NCBI GenBank assembly: GCA_023678885.1
Contig: CM042996.1
Location: 6,878,602 to 6,942,601, forward strand
DNA length: 64,000 nucleotides
Direction of reading: 5' to 3'
From: Pogostemon cablin
Lineage: Eukaryota; Streptophyta; Magnoliopsida; Lamiales; Lamiaceae
The position numbers were made by a program, and so were the translations under genes. The notes under the pieces were generated by a model. The model did no database searches. It was not told where the DNA came from and saw only the letters and a program-made list of their open reading frames with translations. This document shows positions 31,225 through 43,989 of this stretch, in pieces; position 1 is the stretch's first letter, and each line of letters begins with the position of its first letter.

Positions 31225-31574
31225 GGTATCAATTTTTATAAGGAATACTATCACTTTTGACCTACAATTGTTTATGAAATAATTCAATTGAAAGAATATC
31301 ACTTTTTATGTGATATCACTTTTAATTAAAAATGTTATTATTTTTATTTATAGTATAAATCGTTCACAAATAATTTAATTAAACGGTTATCACTTTTCTT
31401 TCATAAATTATAACTCTTTATTAAAAATATTTTCACTTTTAATCTTATTCATAAAATAATTCAATTGAATTATATCTCTTTTTATTAAAAATGTTATCAC
31501 TTTTTATCCGTTATATAATTTTGTACATATTGTCCATGGAATAATTTAATTAGATGGATATAATTAATTTTATA

Positions 31575-32415
31575 GTCTTACTAGGGTGCACTGTGCACCT
31601 ATAAGATCTTAACCATTAAATTTTATAATAATTAATCTTCAGTTTTAGATTTTAGTAAGTAACTAACTTTTTAAATTAAATAATTACTATTATACCTGCC
31701 CTATACACTAAATCCTAAGGTGGCCCATAATTTTTTTTAATAAAATAGGATAAAAATGAAAAGAAAAAATAATAATAAAAAATTTACAAAACAAAAAATG
31801 CCCGATCTATAGCATGCTAATTGCCAAGTAGGCTATTCATTAAATGATTAAAACACGGCCCAATTAATTTACACATGCTCAAAGCTTAAAACTGATTAAG
31901 CCCTAATTAATATGATGATTTATTATTGGAGGATTTGTATCCGTCTCACGAAATGAGATCCGTGAGAAATCTTATGAAAGTTTTTGCTAATAAAATATTA
32001 TTTAAAGTGAGAGAATGGATGAAAGAGGATAGAACAATAAGAAAAAATATTAATTAAAGAGAGATAATGTATGATAGAAATTAATACAATGGAGATTTAT
32101 TAAATCTAAATTTGGAAAGAAAATTTGTAAAATTTTATGTTACTAATAAAATTATTGTATATTATTTTCAATTAAAAAGTGTATTATATATCATGAATAA
32201 TAAAAGATTGTTTTTATTGTGATTTTTCAAAAATTTGTGATATTATTTAAGAAAGTGCTCTGTAGTACTTTTATTAAAGTTGAATTGTAAGTTAAATAAT
32301 TTTTTTTGTTCGAATTTATTTATTTATTTGCCACCAACATGATAGCAATATAATAAAATTATTATTATTTAAATTATATCAATACATTTAATAAATAATA
32401 TCATAATTTTATCAA
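31575..32415. other. AT-rich, nothing recognised
   Basis: Contains a short palindrome ggtgcactgtgcacc at about 31588 and a tctcacgaaatgaga hairpin near 31946. No coding sequence or confident element. Confidence 0.45.
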
Positions 32416-32419
32416 TTCA

Positions 32420-32660
32420 AGACCTAAAAAATAGCTAAATTATCAATCCGGGGGCCTGAATTATTTTTTCTATCGATTAGGGGCGTGAAATATGTAAAAC
32501 TAATCAATTCGGGACCTGAATTTAGGCCCTAAATTGATAAAATAGAAGGTAATTGACAAATTCAGGCCATCTATTAATAGTTTTATATATTTCATGCCCC
32601 TAATTAATAGAAAAAATAATTAAGGCCTGAATTAATAGTTTACCAATTTTTTGCGCCTAG
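32420..32660. mobile_element. Foldback MITE-like inverted repeat
   Basis: The left half (caattc, gggcctgaattattttttctat, ttaggggcgtgaaatat) and right half (atatttcatgcccctaatta, atagaaaaaataattaaggcc) are imperfect reverse complements of about 100 bp folding around 32530. No protein is encoded. Confidence 0.6.
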
Positions 32661-32878
32661 AATTGATACAACTCCATTAATAATTCATAGGCCGCAGCTA
32701 GCCACACATACCGTTTTCACAAATATGCCCATTACTGAATACACCAAGTCAAATTATATATACGCACACCCCACTTTTACATTTATACACTTAAATTTAA
32801 ATTAGCTAAATATTCACCTTTACTTCATACACCAATACACATTACAAACCTAACCACCACATACACCCACCTGCTAAA

Positions 32879-33060
32879 CCGTCGACCATGGAAGGAAAGA
32901 AGAAGGAAAAAGAGAAAGAAGATCACTGCCAGCCGTCGACCATGGGAAGGAACTACTAGCCCGTCAACCAAAGGAAGGAAAGAAGAAGGAAAAAGAGAAA
33001 GAAATTCGCTGCTAGCCGTCGACCAAGGGAAGGAAAGAAGAAGAAAAAAAAAGAAAGAAG
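32879..33060. repeat. Purine-rich repeat with cgtcgacca starts
   Basis: Three to four units begin cgtcgaccatgg or ccgtcaaccaaagg and run into ggaaagaagaaggaaaaagagaaag. Unit length varies. The region ends in a long AAG-rich stretch. Confidence 0.75.
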
Positions 33061-33383
33061 GAAGAAAAGAAGAAAACCTCCTCTCATTACATTAAAGCAC
33101 TTCAATAGAATATCGATTTAGTAGGTAAGCTACTCTCCTTATTTTTGCACTTAAGAATATCTTGGGGTTATTTGAAATTTTCTAGGTCTTGTATTTTAGT
33201 TTAATTTTAAGTAGAATTGGTGATTATTCTTCATGGGTATTGATTTAATTGTTGATTTGTAGGGTTAGGATGACATATATGCATGTTAATTTCATTTGGG
33301 AGTTGTATTTCGAATTGAAAAATGGCTGTAAATGGAATGCATCTGTCGACACTGGTCTGGCGAAATTATAGCCTCCGTTGACC

Positions 33384-33514
33384 GCCACTGGTCGACGGCC
33401 TAGCTTCTTAGTCGTCCACCACTGGTCGACCACCTAGTTTCTCAGTCGTCCATAACTAGTTGCAGGCCTAGCTTCTCAGTCATCCGCCACTGGTCAACAG
33501 CCTAGCTTCTCAGG
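33384..33514. repeat. 34-bp tandem repeat, four copies
   Basis: The unit contains ccactggtcgac, then cctagcttctcag and tcgtcc. Four copies lie head to tail with 70-90% identity. Both this array and 32879-33060 contain gtcgacc, one in each orientation. Confidence 0.85.
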
Positions 33515-34182
33515 ATGTATGTGTATGGTTGTAATTTACTAATTTATTATGAAGGGTATTTTTAATATTTTCTGTTAAATATTAATAAAGGTGGGTGTAT
33601 TCATTAAAACGATGTGTGTGGATAGTCGTGACCTAATTCATATACTTTTATAGTGAATTTTCAATCACATTATTGATACAAGAGTAAAAGAAAACATAGT
33701 AATAATTTTAAATATTTTCTAAAAGACATAAAATATTAAATATATGTTTTAATTTTGTATTTTTAATTCAGTATATACATTATACAAGGTGTATATTAAG
33801 CATAAATATATAAATATATTTTATATTTGTTAAATAAAATATTTAAATAAAATTTTATAATACGCGTAACAAGCACACTATATCCCACAATTATTAGAAT
33901 ATGAATAACATAAAAGTAAAATATTCTTAGAATTATACTGGATCTCCCACAATTATGTTTTCATTTTTTTACATTTTTTTTTATCTATTAATGATGTTAT
34001 AGGCTCAAATTAATAATAATACAATTAATAATTAAGTTTCATTCAATCAAAAGATATGAGCATTGATTATATAGTCATTAATCATCAATCAATAGAAAGA
34101 AACACTTCATAAAATTTTCTTTTGAGAAGAATAAATGAATGAGACGTGTCTTTTCTCAAAAATTAAATATGGAATCTACTTC

Positions 34183-34186
<4 letters not shown>
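33515..34186. other. AT-rich, nothing recognised
   Basis: No gene, repeat unit or element end that I can support. Confidence 0.45.

Positions 34187-34279
<93 letters not shown>
34187..34279. repeat. (AT)n microsatellite
   Basis: About 92 bp of uninterrupted AT dinucleotides. Long arrays like this vary in length between individuals and may be collapsed in assembly. Confidence 0.95.
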
Positions 34280-34281
<2 letters not shown>

Positions 34282-34399
34282 GATTTATCATATTCTAGTT
34301 AATAATACTTTAAATACCTTGAAATTATAATGTACCTATCTAAAATTCATAATAATCAATGGGTCAAGAGTGATAAGACAATGGTTTTCTATTGTGTAG

Positions 34400-35280
34400 A
34401 TCACGATTGACCAAGTTTTAATATCAATTTGCAGAAGATGTCGACACTAAGTGTATCCGAATCTATGCTCAATCATTCTTTATAAGATTGATTTATATTT
34501 GAATGAACGTTATCTAATAAAAATCTAATAAGAGCAACAAATGAAATACAATTAAGAAAATGTAACAATCATGAAAATTGAATGAATACGTGTACGAAGT
34601 CAATTTAAGGAGGTAATAAGACTAGTAAAACTATGATAAGGTCTAGACTTATGATATTGCTAATCAATGCACTAAGGGCACTAACCGATTCCACTTAATC
34701 TCCTTCACAAGATATTTAGGATGTAGACTTACCTAGGAGGTTAACTACCTAAGGCAATCCCTAAAAGGCTCTTAAAAATATTTATATTACTCACAATTTC
34801 TATAGGTACTTATGGCTATTAATGTATCAATTTAGAGATTATCACGCAGAATTTTTCTGTGAGGCAGGGACGTTTGCCTATATTCCCATTCTAAGGTTTT
34901 GTGGCTATTGATTTAGTTCGCATCGTTAGATCACACACCTTTACAAGTAATCATTCCTAGTATCCTGTCATGAGGTTCTAAGCATGCATTGGTCTTCATA
35001 AACTCAATTCACACATAATAGAAATAACTTATATGAAGACATGATTCAATTAATATCCATAACATATAATTGAGTTCATACTATAATCAACATGACATGG
35101 AGGACTAACCACACAAATCAACATATGAAATAATAAATAAGCTTTCATGATAGAAAATACATATAACCCTTTCAATTTACCATTGTAGAATTGCAAGTCT
35201 AAATTCTCTAACCAATCATGTTGCTAGTCTCACTAATGAGGCTAGCCTATCAATATCATGATGAATTTATTATAAAATGT
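34400..35280 (-). repeat. Athila-like LTR fragment, minus orientation
   Basis: Non-coding. The part around 35190-35265 is the reverse complement of 49695-49780 (aggctagtctc...tagtgagactagc...catgattggtta). Similar gapped matches extend through cttaggtag-type and tgcctaccaat-type segments, so this belongs to the same LTR family as 49007-50450. Confidence 0.55.
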
Positions 35281-35303
35281 CTTACAAGACTCCATTAATG
35301 CTA

Positions 35304-35307
<4 letters not shown>

Positions 35308-35396
<89 letters not shown>
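35308..35396. repeat. (AT)n microsatellite
   Basis: About 88 bp of uninterrupted AT dinucleotides at the edge of the LTR-like fragment. Confidence 0.95.
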
Positions 35397-35400
<4 letters not shown>

Positions 35401-35829
35401 CAAAGATGTTGCCATAAATAGAAGGATTGATTCCCACCCAAACTTCCTTCCATATATAGAATTACATGTTCAGTTCTTCTAATATTTGTTGATAAATATT
35501 TTTTATATATTTTTTCAATTAATAATTGCAGTGGATACATGCGCCGCCCCCCATAGAATCACTTTTTTTTTGTTTGTCTCACTTTTTTATTTCTCTCAAA
35601 TCTTCTGCTCTGACTTATCAATAAATGCACCGCCAAGATTTTTTTTTTTGGCAAATCATTTCTTATATCACTAACATAACCATAGATAGTCTAATATTAT
35701 TTACAACTCAAGGGAGTCATATGATTTCATTTTGAACCTAGAGATGAAGAAAACAAAAAAACCAACAATAATAATATTTGATAGCACTTTACATTAATTT
35801 CAAAACTATTCATAGAGGAATCCTATTTA

Positions 35830-36150
35830 GAACTTTCAAAAGAAATTTGAAGAGTCTTTAAACCCTAACCCTAAAGAATATGGAATTACACCAATTACAA
35901 TTTTAAATAGTAGGAAATTTTCTCACCAGTTTAAAATTAAAATTCTTAATAAGACAAAACGTTACAATTTCTTGCAGATTTAAAACACAACATTTAGAAC
36001 TTCTAGAAGAAATTTAAAGGGTCTTTAAACCCTAACCCTAAAGATATGGAATGACATCAATTATAATTTTATACAGCAAGAAAATTTTCCACTTTTCTAG
36101 ACATGATTAAACAATTTAAAATTCAAATTCTTAATAAGCCAAAAATATTT
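35830..36150. repeat. 167-bp tandem duplication with telomere-like word
   Basis: Two copies start at 35830 and 35997. Each contains taaaccctaaccctaaag, about two and a half units of the plant telomere repeat (CCCTAAA), and later ttaaaattnaaattcttaataag. The copies are about 80% alike. Confidence 0.8.
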
Positions 36151-36311
36151 CAGCTTCCTGTAGGCTTAATACACACCCTGCTGATTTATAAATACAACAT
36201 AACATCACCAAATCATTCACCTCTTCACCAAATCAAACCCTTTGTAAGCCAAAATACATTTAAGTTTCCTGCAAACACATCCATTTGAATTATAAATTTC
36301 ATATAGCCTAA

Positions 36312-36461
36312 CACCAGTTCAAAAATTCATTTACCTCCCCAAAATCATTCAACAACAGATACACCAGTTCAAAAAATCATTCACCCTCCCAAAATCATTC
36401 AAAAACAGATACACTAGTTTAAAAAATCATTCACCCCCCAAAATTATTCAATAGCAGATAG
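36312..36461. repeat. 50-bp tandem repeat, three copies
   Basis: The unit runs from caccagttcaaaa through aatcattcacc and ccaaaatcattcaa to acagata, with a few substitutions between copies. It lies just upstream of the RPA-like gene. Confidence 0.85.
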
Positions 36462-36589
36462 GATTTAGAGTTTTCACTTTGTAGAATCATTTTTCTTAGA
36501 AAAAAACCTTTCAATTTCCTACTCCATTACTTCCATGTACAGTTATTTGTTAAGTTTTTTTTTTCAGAATAAACAATCACAAGAACCAA

Positions 36590-38897
36590 AATGGCACCTC
36601 TCTTCAAGTTGGTCAAGATATCAACTCATCCAAGAATGAATGAGCAATGAAACTGCACTTGATGCGTAAGTATCGCGTACCTGCATTTGGCGATGGAAGG
36701 CTCGGTGAAACAATGGAATGTGTATTTCATGACATAGAGTTATGCTTTCTATTAATTATACACTTATTTCACTATGTTTGCAAACACAAACAAAACTTCA
36801 CAACTTTTTAACAGGGAGAAAGGATTCATGCAACAATCAAGTCATACTTCATAGATCGCCACAACCAAGTATTAACCGAGTGGAAACTGTATGCTATAAA
36901 AAATGTGTCTGTCACAGTGAATAAGCAAGTTTATAGGACTACAACAACAAGAAAACTGTTAAATTTCATCAAAGAAACACGAGTGGTTGAGGTTTCTTAT
37001 GACAATTTTCCATCAAAACTATACCAATTTCGAAGTTTTAAGGATTTGGTGGAAAAACTGGATGAAACAGAAATGATTGGTAAACAAATTTACCTTCACT
37101 ATTTATTCAGTAAGTTTTATTATTATTATTATAGTTTTAAATAACAAATAACTTGTGATCTTGATTTTCCTATATTGCAGATTTCATTGGTGTCATGACT
37201 AATATTTCTACTCCACAAACAAGGAAAGAGAAAAGACTTCTAGAATTCATGCTTGAAGATAATCAGTTAATAAAGAAATATGACAATACTATTTTGCTCA
37301 TAAAAACTTCTATTTTATTTCACACCTTTATTATATTTTTTACTTACAGGAATTGCAAAATGCCATGTACACTATGGGGTGAATATGTTGATGAAATGCT
37401 GGATTATATGGCAAGACGAGGAGACACTGCTCCAATTATCATACTACAGTTCTGCAGGAGAAAAATATATGACAGTACTGTTTTAACCCTTTAATGAAAG
37501 TGTTCCTATTATCATACTACAATACTATTTTATATACTAAAATCTATTTTTTAACACCTAGATCATGTGACTATTTCATCGACATTTCACTCTACAAAAA
37601 TTGGATACAATGTACAGTGCAATGAAGTTGCAGAATTCAGACAAAGGTAACTTTTAATTAAAGTAAAGGATAAGTTTATGTAGAAATAATAATTTTGTGA
37701 TTCATTGAACTAAGTTTTTTGTCTTACCAACAACTATGATAAGAGAAAATCCAATTCCAATGTCAACTTTGAGTTATGTTTCAATTTCTTCTGCAAACAC
37801 AATTGCAGAAGAATTCTCCAAGGAAGATTTTAAGATGTACAACATTCAAGAGATCACAATCACTAAAGATGTTAGTCTTGCACATTTATATATTGTCTTT
37901 TTTAAGTAAAATATTTTTCTTCACTAACTATTTTATTATAATAGGTGGGGAGTTATTGGATTCTAGGAAAAATAGTTTTTATTGAAACTATTGGAAACTG
38001 GTGGTATAGCTCATGCAAGTTATGCCCACGTAAGGTGGCAAAAGTAGGGCAGAAATTTTATTGTTCAAATTGTGATCGTTCTGATCCAATTGAAACAATG
38101 AGGCATTATTTTTTTCTTGGATAAGAATATTCATCCATGTCAAAATTTGAACCAAATTTATATGCCTCAGGTATAATCTTCAGGTTCGTGTGCAAGACGA
38201 CAACGACAATGTTGTTTTCCAACTATGGGACAAATAATGTATGGAGTTGATAGGAAAAACTGTGAAAGAAGCAAGAGAAAGTGAGCATGAAGAGGCGGGA
38301 TCATTTTCTGATGCCTTTAATGTCATGTTTGGGAAAAAAATATTTTTCAAGGTTCAAGTGAAGACTGAACAATTAATTGACTATGATGACCCATAAACAG
38401 TGAAGAAGTTGACAAGAGACCTTACACTTTTATCTAAGTTTTCTATGAAATCAGCTACAAGTCAGGTAGTATAATTCCTAATTAGCAGGTTATTCATAAT
38501 TTATGTTACTGATAAACTAAAGTTAAGTGTTTCAAACAGGGTACAACTATAAACAATGATTCAGATATGGATGACACAGAGTTTGATAAGGTAAATTGCT
38601 CTTTCTTATGAAAATAAAGTGTATATTAGTTAGATTCATTATTAAAAAGTAGTCTTCTTTTAAAGTGTATATTAGTTAGATTCATTATTAAAAAGTAGTC
38701 TTCTTTTAGATGCTTACCTTTAAACACTTCAAGCATTGTCGATTGATGAGGTAGGAACACCACTACAAGAGAAAACAAAGTTTGACGGTGAGAGTAGCAA
38801 CAAGGAGGAGTTAACTCTCAAAAGAAAACTTGCTGATGAGTTTTCATCAACAGCAGCCACCAAGAAGAAGGCTTTTATTAAAGTTGAAGCTGAATAG
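36590..38897 (+). pseudogene. Helitron RPA-like single-stranded DNA-binding protein, multi-exon and decayed
   Basis: Resembles the large subunit of replication protein A, as carried by plant Helitrons. Conserved pieces in order: GERIHATIKSYFI (about 36814), TEWKLYAIKNVSVTV, FKDLVEKLDETEMI, then, after an intron at 37080-37180 (donor G|GTAAAC, acceptor TTGCAG), DFIGVMTNIS. Further exons carry MPCTLWGEYVDEM and SSTFHSTKIGYNVQCNEV. The C-terminal OB-fold has a C-x2-C-x12-C-x2-C zinc ribbon with cysteine codons at 38014, 38023, 38062 and 38071, followed by FNVMFGKKIFFKVQV and a lysine-rich end (TKKKAFIKVEAE). Stops interrupt the early part, and a donor near 36738 looks mutated. A 46-bp tandem duplication (38618-38709) lies in the last intron. 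It probably aided rolling-circle replication. Confidence 0.82.
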
Positions 38898-38899
38898 TT

Positions 38900-39285
38900 T
38901 GTCTTTTTAAGAATATATGCATGTGGCATCTTTTTTGCTGTTAAAGTTTATGTTTTGCAAAACTTTGCCTCTTTTTGATTAGTCATATAGCAGAGTTTAT
39001 GTTAGTATTCTAATTGTACTTTCACTTCGTTTATTATTAATTATCGTTTCTATTTAAACACTTAGTACAAATAAAGTTTTCATACACATGACCAAACAAA
39101 TCAAACACAACAACTATGAAAAAGAACTACAAAATGATTTATGAATACAAACACATTCTTCACAACTATAAACTTGAACCTTGAAAAATTTTTGATCAAG
39201 TTTATATTTTAACCACATAAATTAAATAATTTGAAATCAAAGTATATTCATATATATAGAACAATGAATTTTTTTAAGAAGAATT
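38900..39285. other. RPA-like gene 3' flank
   Basis: AT-rich sequence with no frame of interest. A polyadenylation-like aataaag occurs near 39070. Confidence 0.4.
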
Positions 39286-41690
39286 TCAGCATGTTTCATT
39301 TTCAAAGCTCTGAGATGTATAATTATTTCTTAAGAATGCAGAGTAATTTTCAAATACTTTGCTATTATTTTTTTTAAAGAATTTCAGCATGTTTCATTTT
39401 TAAATTTCTAAGAATTTAGAGTTATTTCTAAAGAATGCAGAGTCATTTTCAAAGTTTCAGTTCTTATGTAAAGTTCTAAGAATGTAGAAAATATGATTTT
39501 TTTTGTTGACAACTTGACAAGTACCTCATTAAAAGCTTAGACAAATTATCAAATTTCACAACAGGTAGAAGATATGTTTAATATCTTTCAAATTGATCAT
39601 TATGATTCAAATACATAAATACACAGGAGCTGACCTTAAAATCTGGAGAATTATTTCCGCCTGAAATGAAATGCAAAAAGAAAAAAAGACTTGAAAGATT
39701 AGATAATTCAGCATGTGCAATGAAATCAAGAACTATTTTAAGTATTAGGTCTGAACCTCTAATAAACAAAGACCAATAAATCGCAAAGGAATTTAAGTTC
39801 TTTCGTTACTTTAAATCTTATTTTACAAGTGAATTCAGATATAAAATCAGTCTCAAGTGTCAACAAGTGTTGCATTATGAATAAACTCCTCAAATATACC
39901 TACTAGGCAAGAAATAAGGAAGAGAATGTGACTTTAATGAAGTTATTCTCATAAAGTATTCAATAATTTCAGCATGTTTCAGTTTTAATGTTTTTAGGAT
40001 GCAGAGTTGTTTCTTCAGAATGCAGAGTAATTGTCAATATTTCACATGGCTTCTACTTATTAGGTAAGTTCTAAGAATGCAAAAATTGTGATTTTTAGTG
40101 TTGACAACTTGAATTTTCTAAGAATACATAAAATGTATTTTTTTTTGTATTAACAACTTGACAAGCACCTCACTAAAGGCTCAAACAAAATGTTGGATTT
40201 CTCCAACATGTAGAAGACATGTTTAATATCGTGCAAAAGCACTGCACAATAGATTATTTCTAATTGATCACCATGATGCAAATACAGGAATGCATCAAAT
40301 TTTCAAAGTTAAAATGACAAATTAAGAATAGCAAAAGATCAGCTGACATATTAGTAAACCTGTAAATTATATTATAAAGTCAGCATATAATTACTTAAGA
40401 AGTTCAACTTATAAATATATTTTTAATTATATGAATGATGTCACATGAAGATTCCATTTTTCATATGATTAAAGATTCTAGATAGCTGAAAAAGTATAAA
40501 AGCTTATTTACTTTTTGAATTGTAGTTCTCTACGTATTTGAGAAGACAACTTAAATATAATATTATTATTTCTTTAAAAAAGAGAAGAGACTCTTGGAAT
40601 TCCAAAGTATACATATCATTACACAGAATTGGACTTATAAATAAGCTAACTTTGCTGCTTTATTTGACACTTATACAGAAAGTACAAAGGCAGTAAATCA
40701 CTTTGGAGTGTAAAAAGTTCTGAAATCTACCCCATTTAAATGATGGTATGCTCATATATTGAACATGAATTTCATTGTTTATGTTTGTTTACAAAATTTA
40801 CTTTTCATACAACACTCTGAATGCAGATATAAAATCAGTTTGAAATGTTAACAAGTGTTACATTATGAAGAAACTCCTCAAATCTACCATGCTTGGCAGG
40901 AAACGAGGAAGAGAAAGTGACATTAATGAAGGTATGCTCATATATAGAATAATGATTTTTTTCCAAGAATTTTAGTATGTTTAATCTTCATAGTTCTAAG
41001 AATGCAGAATTATTAAATAAAATTCCATTTTCCAGATTGTAGAAGGCAGCTGAAACAATGCATGACTTTATAGAAATACATGTAACATGTTTGAAGTGCC
41101 ATGTTGTTACCTTTCACTTGATCCACTCATTAGAATGTTATATTCTGATTTCATTTCAGTTATAGATGACCAAATATGACTAAACTGTCGTAGATTAAAA
41201 AAAGCAATAGATAGAAGCACATTTAGTTTCTTCTATGGCTGCATATCTACATTCATTATTAAAATAGCATTGCAGACTTCATGTACTTAGGCCTGTCCTT
41301 ACTATACCCGTATTTCTACATGAATTATGTGAATGCTCATATATAGAATAATGGATTTCTTTTATATCTTAGGAGCTATGAAAATCAGCTAAAAGACATG
41401 TATCATATCCAAAAAAATCATACTTAAGTATAGTTGCTCCATCTCATATGAATTTTTATATACACTAAAAATTCAAAATTGAGTAGATTCATTTGTGATA
41501 AAGGCATTATTTGCCAACATACACATCCTCTATAAAGGCATTATTATCAAAAGCTAGATCATTCACTGAAAATTCCTTTAAAATTGTAGGTTCCATTTAC
41601 TTATATTGTATTTAGTTGATTTAAGGTCAAAAAATGACAAATAAATGCAGAGAAAAACGTGGCATACTAGTATAAACATAAAAATTATTG
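39286..41690. repeat. Helitron spacer with dispersed internal repeats
   Basis: Two families of diverged repeats fill this stretch. Family A (tttcagcatgtttca, then tctaagaatgcagag) occurs at about 39286, 39377, 39963 and 40964. Family B (caacaagtgttgcattatgaa...aaactcctcaaat, then ggaagagaa-gtgac-tt-aatgaag) occurs at about 39857 and 40840. No coding potential. Confidence 0.7.
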
Positions 41691-42138
41691 GTAGATCCAT
41701 TATATTTAGATCCCAAAAGATATTGCTACTATATGAGTGGATCTACCATACAACAGTATGAAAAAAAGATAAAATATAGGCAGATCCATTAACATAAGTA
41801 AATCTAAAAAAATATTGCTAATGTATGAGTAGATCTACAATAGATCAATTACATTTAGTAGATTCGAAAAATTATTCCTACCATTTGTGCGGATCTACCC
41901 ATTTAGTAGCATAAAAACATGATAAAATACTGGCAGATCCATTACATTTAGTATATCTAAAAAAATATTGCTACTGTATGAGTAGATCTACAATAGATCC
42001 ATTACATTTAGTAGATCCGTAAAAATATTGCTGAGTGGATCTACCCATGTAGTAGCATAAAAAAATATTTAAAATATTGGCAAATTCATTACATTTAGTA
42101 GATCTAAAAAAGTATTGTTATTGTATGAGTAGATCTAC
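41691..42138. repeat. Degenerate tandem array with agatccattacatttagtagat
   Basis: Units of roughly 70-150 bp repeat the words gcagatccatta, acatttagtagatct, aaaaatattgctactgtatgag and tagatctac. About five diverged copies are seen. Located in the spacer between the RPA-like and Rep/helicase genes. Confidence 0.75.
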
Positions 42139-43980
42139 CCAAAATTAAGTAACATACAAAATATAAGCTTACTGTCTATTCAATTTTTCTCTAAATTAAA
42201 ACAATAGAAGTAAAGATGAACTTTGCTTCTATAAAAAAGAGCTTCTCTGCTCTGACATCCAAGAAGGCGATAAGAACATGACTGAGAGCAGCGATAAGAT
42301 ATGTTTAGGTTAGGACAGATATGAGTCAATTTAGATAACATTGATAGACCTTCAATTTTATTACTAAATGGGCCTCTTCTTTTATAAGAATTGGGCTTCC
42401 TAAATGGGCTAATTTCTCTTATATGAATTGATCTGTTTAAGTTTACGAGCTCAACAGAACTTGACCTCAACTTTGCAGATACTCATACCATACTCTAGAA
42501 ATAGGAAATAAAAAAATTTAGTCCGCATAAAATTAAAATCTAGCTTAAATAAAAGAATATGTACTTTAAAATGTACTAATAATTAAATTTCAAATTTAAT
42601 TAAAATAAAATTTAATATACATAACACATATAACTGTATAAAATATCATAATGGCAAATTGTAATAAGTTATATTAGAATTAGATAGAAAATGAATAAAA
42701 TTTAAAATTTATAATATAAAGGACGGATTCTATCAAATTTAGTGGTCAATTGTGATAATTTCTCACACAAATATTCATATCCATGATGACGTGCCTCTCA
42801 ACTTTCTTATTTTTTATTTACTATATTCAATTGTATTTTTTTTATACGTAAATAAATAATTTATTACATTTAATTCTTAAATGTATAAAATATCATAATA
42901 ACAAAAACTTGTGAAAGATCGTCTCATTTCATAAGATGGATAAATGTGATAATGTTTTTAATAAAAAAATAATATTCAATTAATGAAAAGTGATAATGGT
43001 ACAATTTAATATTTTATAAATAATAAGTTTACACAAGTTTATACAATGTACTATTTTTTATTAAAAGTAATATAAATTTGCTATCTTAAAATTTATTTTC
43101 AAGTATTACTATTGTAGGAAGAATGTAATAATAATTTTGATAATAGCAAGTCATTGTATTTTAATTTATTTTAGTCTAACTAATTTATTTCTTTATTTAT
43201 CATATTTTATTGTATTTGTGTTGAAATAATTTATATATTTTTTGGAGAGAATAAGCATTCACCTATAATAGGAAATTCGAGTGTATTTGAGGATTCTCAA
43301 CTAACATCACAAAAATTAAATTTTATTCGCATTACAAATGGTATGCTTTATTTTTTACAAATATATTAGTATTTAATTATACTTTTTTTTGAAAAAAAAT
43401 CATGACAATTTCTTTTTATTTACCTATGTGAAGTTTGCTGCTCAAGTACATTGTCTTCCAAATTTGTTTCTCCCATGCAATTGTATGATAGTGTAACAAT
43501 CAATACTCCTCCTATAAATACAAATAAATCTATTGTGATTGATTTAATTGATATAGCTGATGATCATATTGTGTCACTTCATAATATTCCATCTAATGCC
43601 AGCTCCAATGGTACGATGTTATTCTAGAAATGAAATTTTCAAAATTCTGAAGTGATTTTTTATAGATATTTTTTTCAATTCTTACAATTTGATCATTGTA
43701 AGGATCAATAATAATATCGTTATCGATCTTACTAATAATGATGATTATCCTACCAATGTTGATGACATTGCACCAAAACAATGCAACAATCAAGGTATGA
43801 AAAGTAGCAGTTTCTTTATTTAAATTATTTATTCATATTTCTTATAAACTCTTTTTTTCTTTTTCTTTTTTTATAGGCATTCTAGCTTTAAATTCTCACG
43901 TTGAACAAACTTTAATAGGTAATACTATCATATTGCAATTTTTTTATCTATAAGATACATATTTTAATCATTAGTTTAAA
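42139..43980. other. AT-rich spacer and likely 5' exons of the Helitron Rep gene
   Basis: Mostly AT-rich. Between about 43230 and 43920 there are short coding-like islands ending in gt and starting after ag, for example around 43545-43612 (VIDLIDIADDHIVSLHNIPSN), as in the variable N-terminus of Helitron Rep genes. They are too weak to delimit exons. Confidence 0.35.
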
Positions 43981-43989
43981 ATATTATAT

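Larger units (their letters stand above)
28440..31570. repeat. Degenerate array of tatcactttt-containing units, split by transposons
   Basis: Diverged units containing tatcactttt, taaaaatgttatcac and aattgttcanaaaataattcaatt occur at 28490-28725, 28935-29085, 29915-29998 and 31233-31565. Between them sit two Stowaway MITEs and a hAT element. The array is older than those insertions, because the repeat resumes on each side. Confidence 0.65.

Noticed and set aside
31585..31605. Helitron-like 3' end at the palindrome ggtgcactgtgcacc next to ctag
   Set aside because: The palindrome touches ctag without the usual spacer of about 10 bases, and no other Helitron feature is nearby.
33384..33514. CRISPR-like array
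   Set aside because: The four 34-bp units lie head to tail without unique spacers, and the genome is clearly plant. It is a simple tandem repeat.
34139..35540. Ile-Tyr repeat proteins
   Set aside because: These are translations of (AT)n microsatellites.
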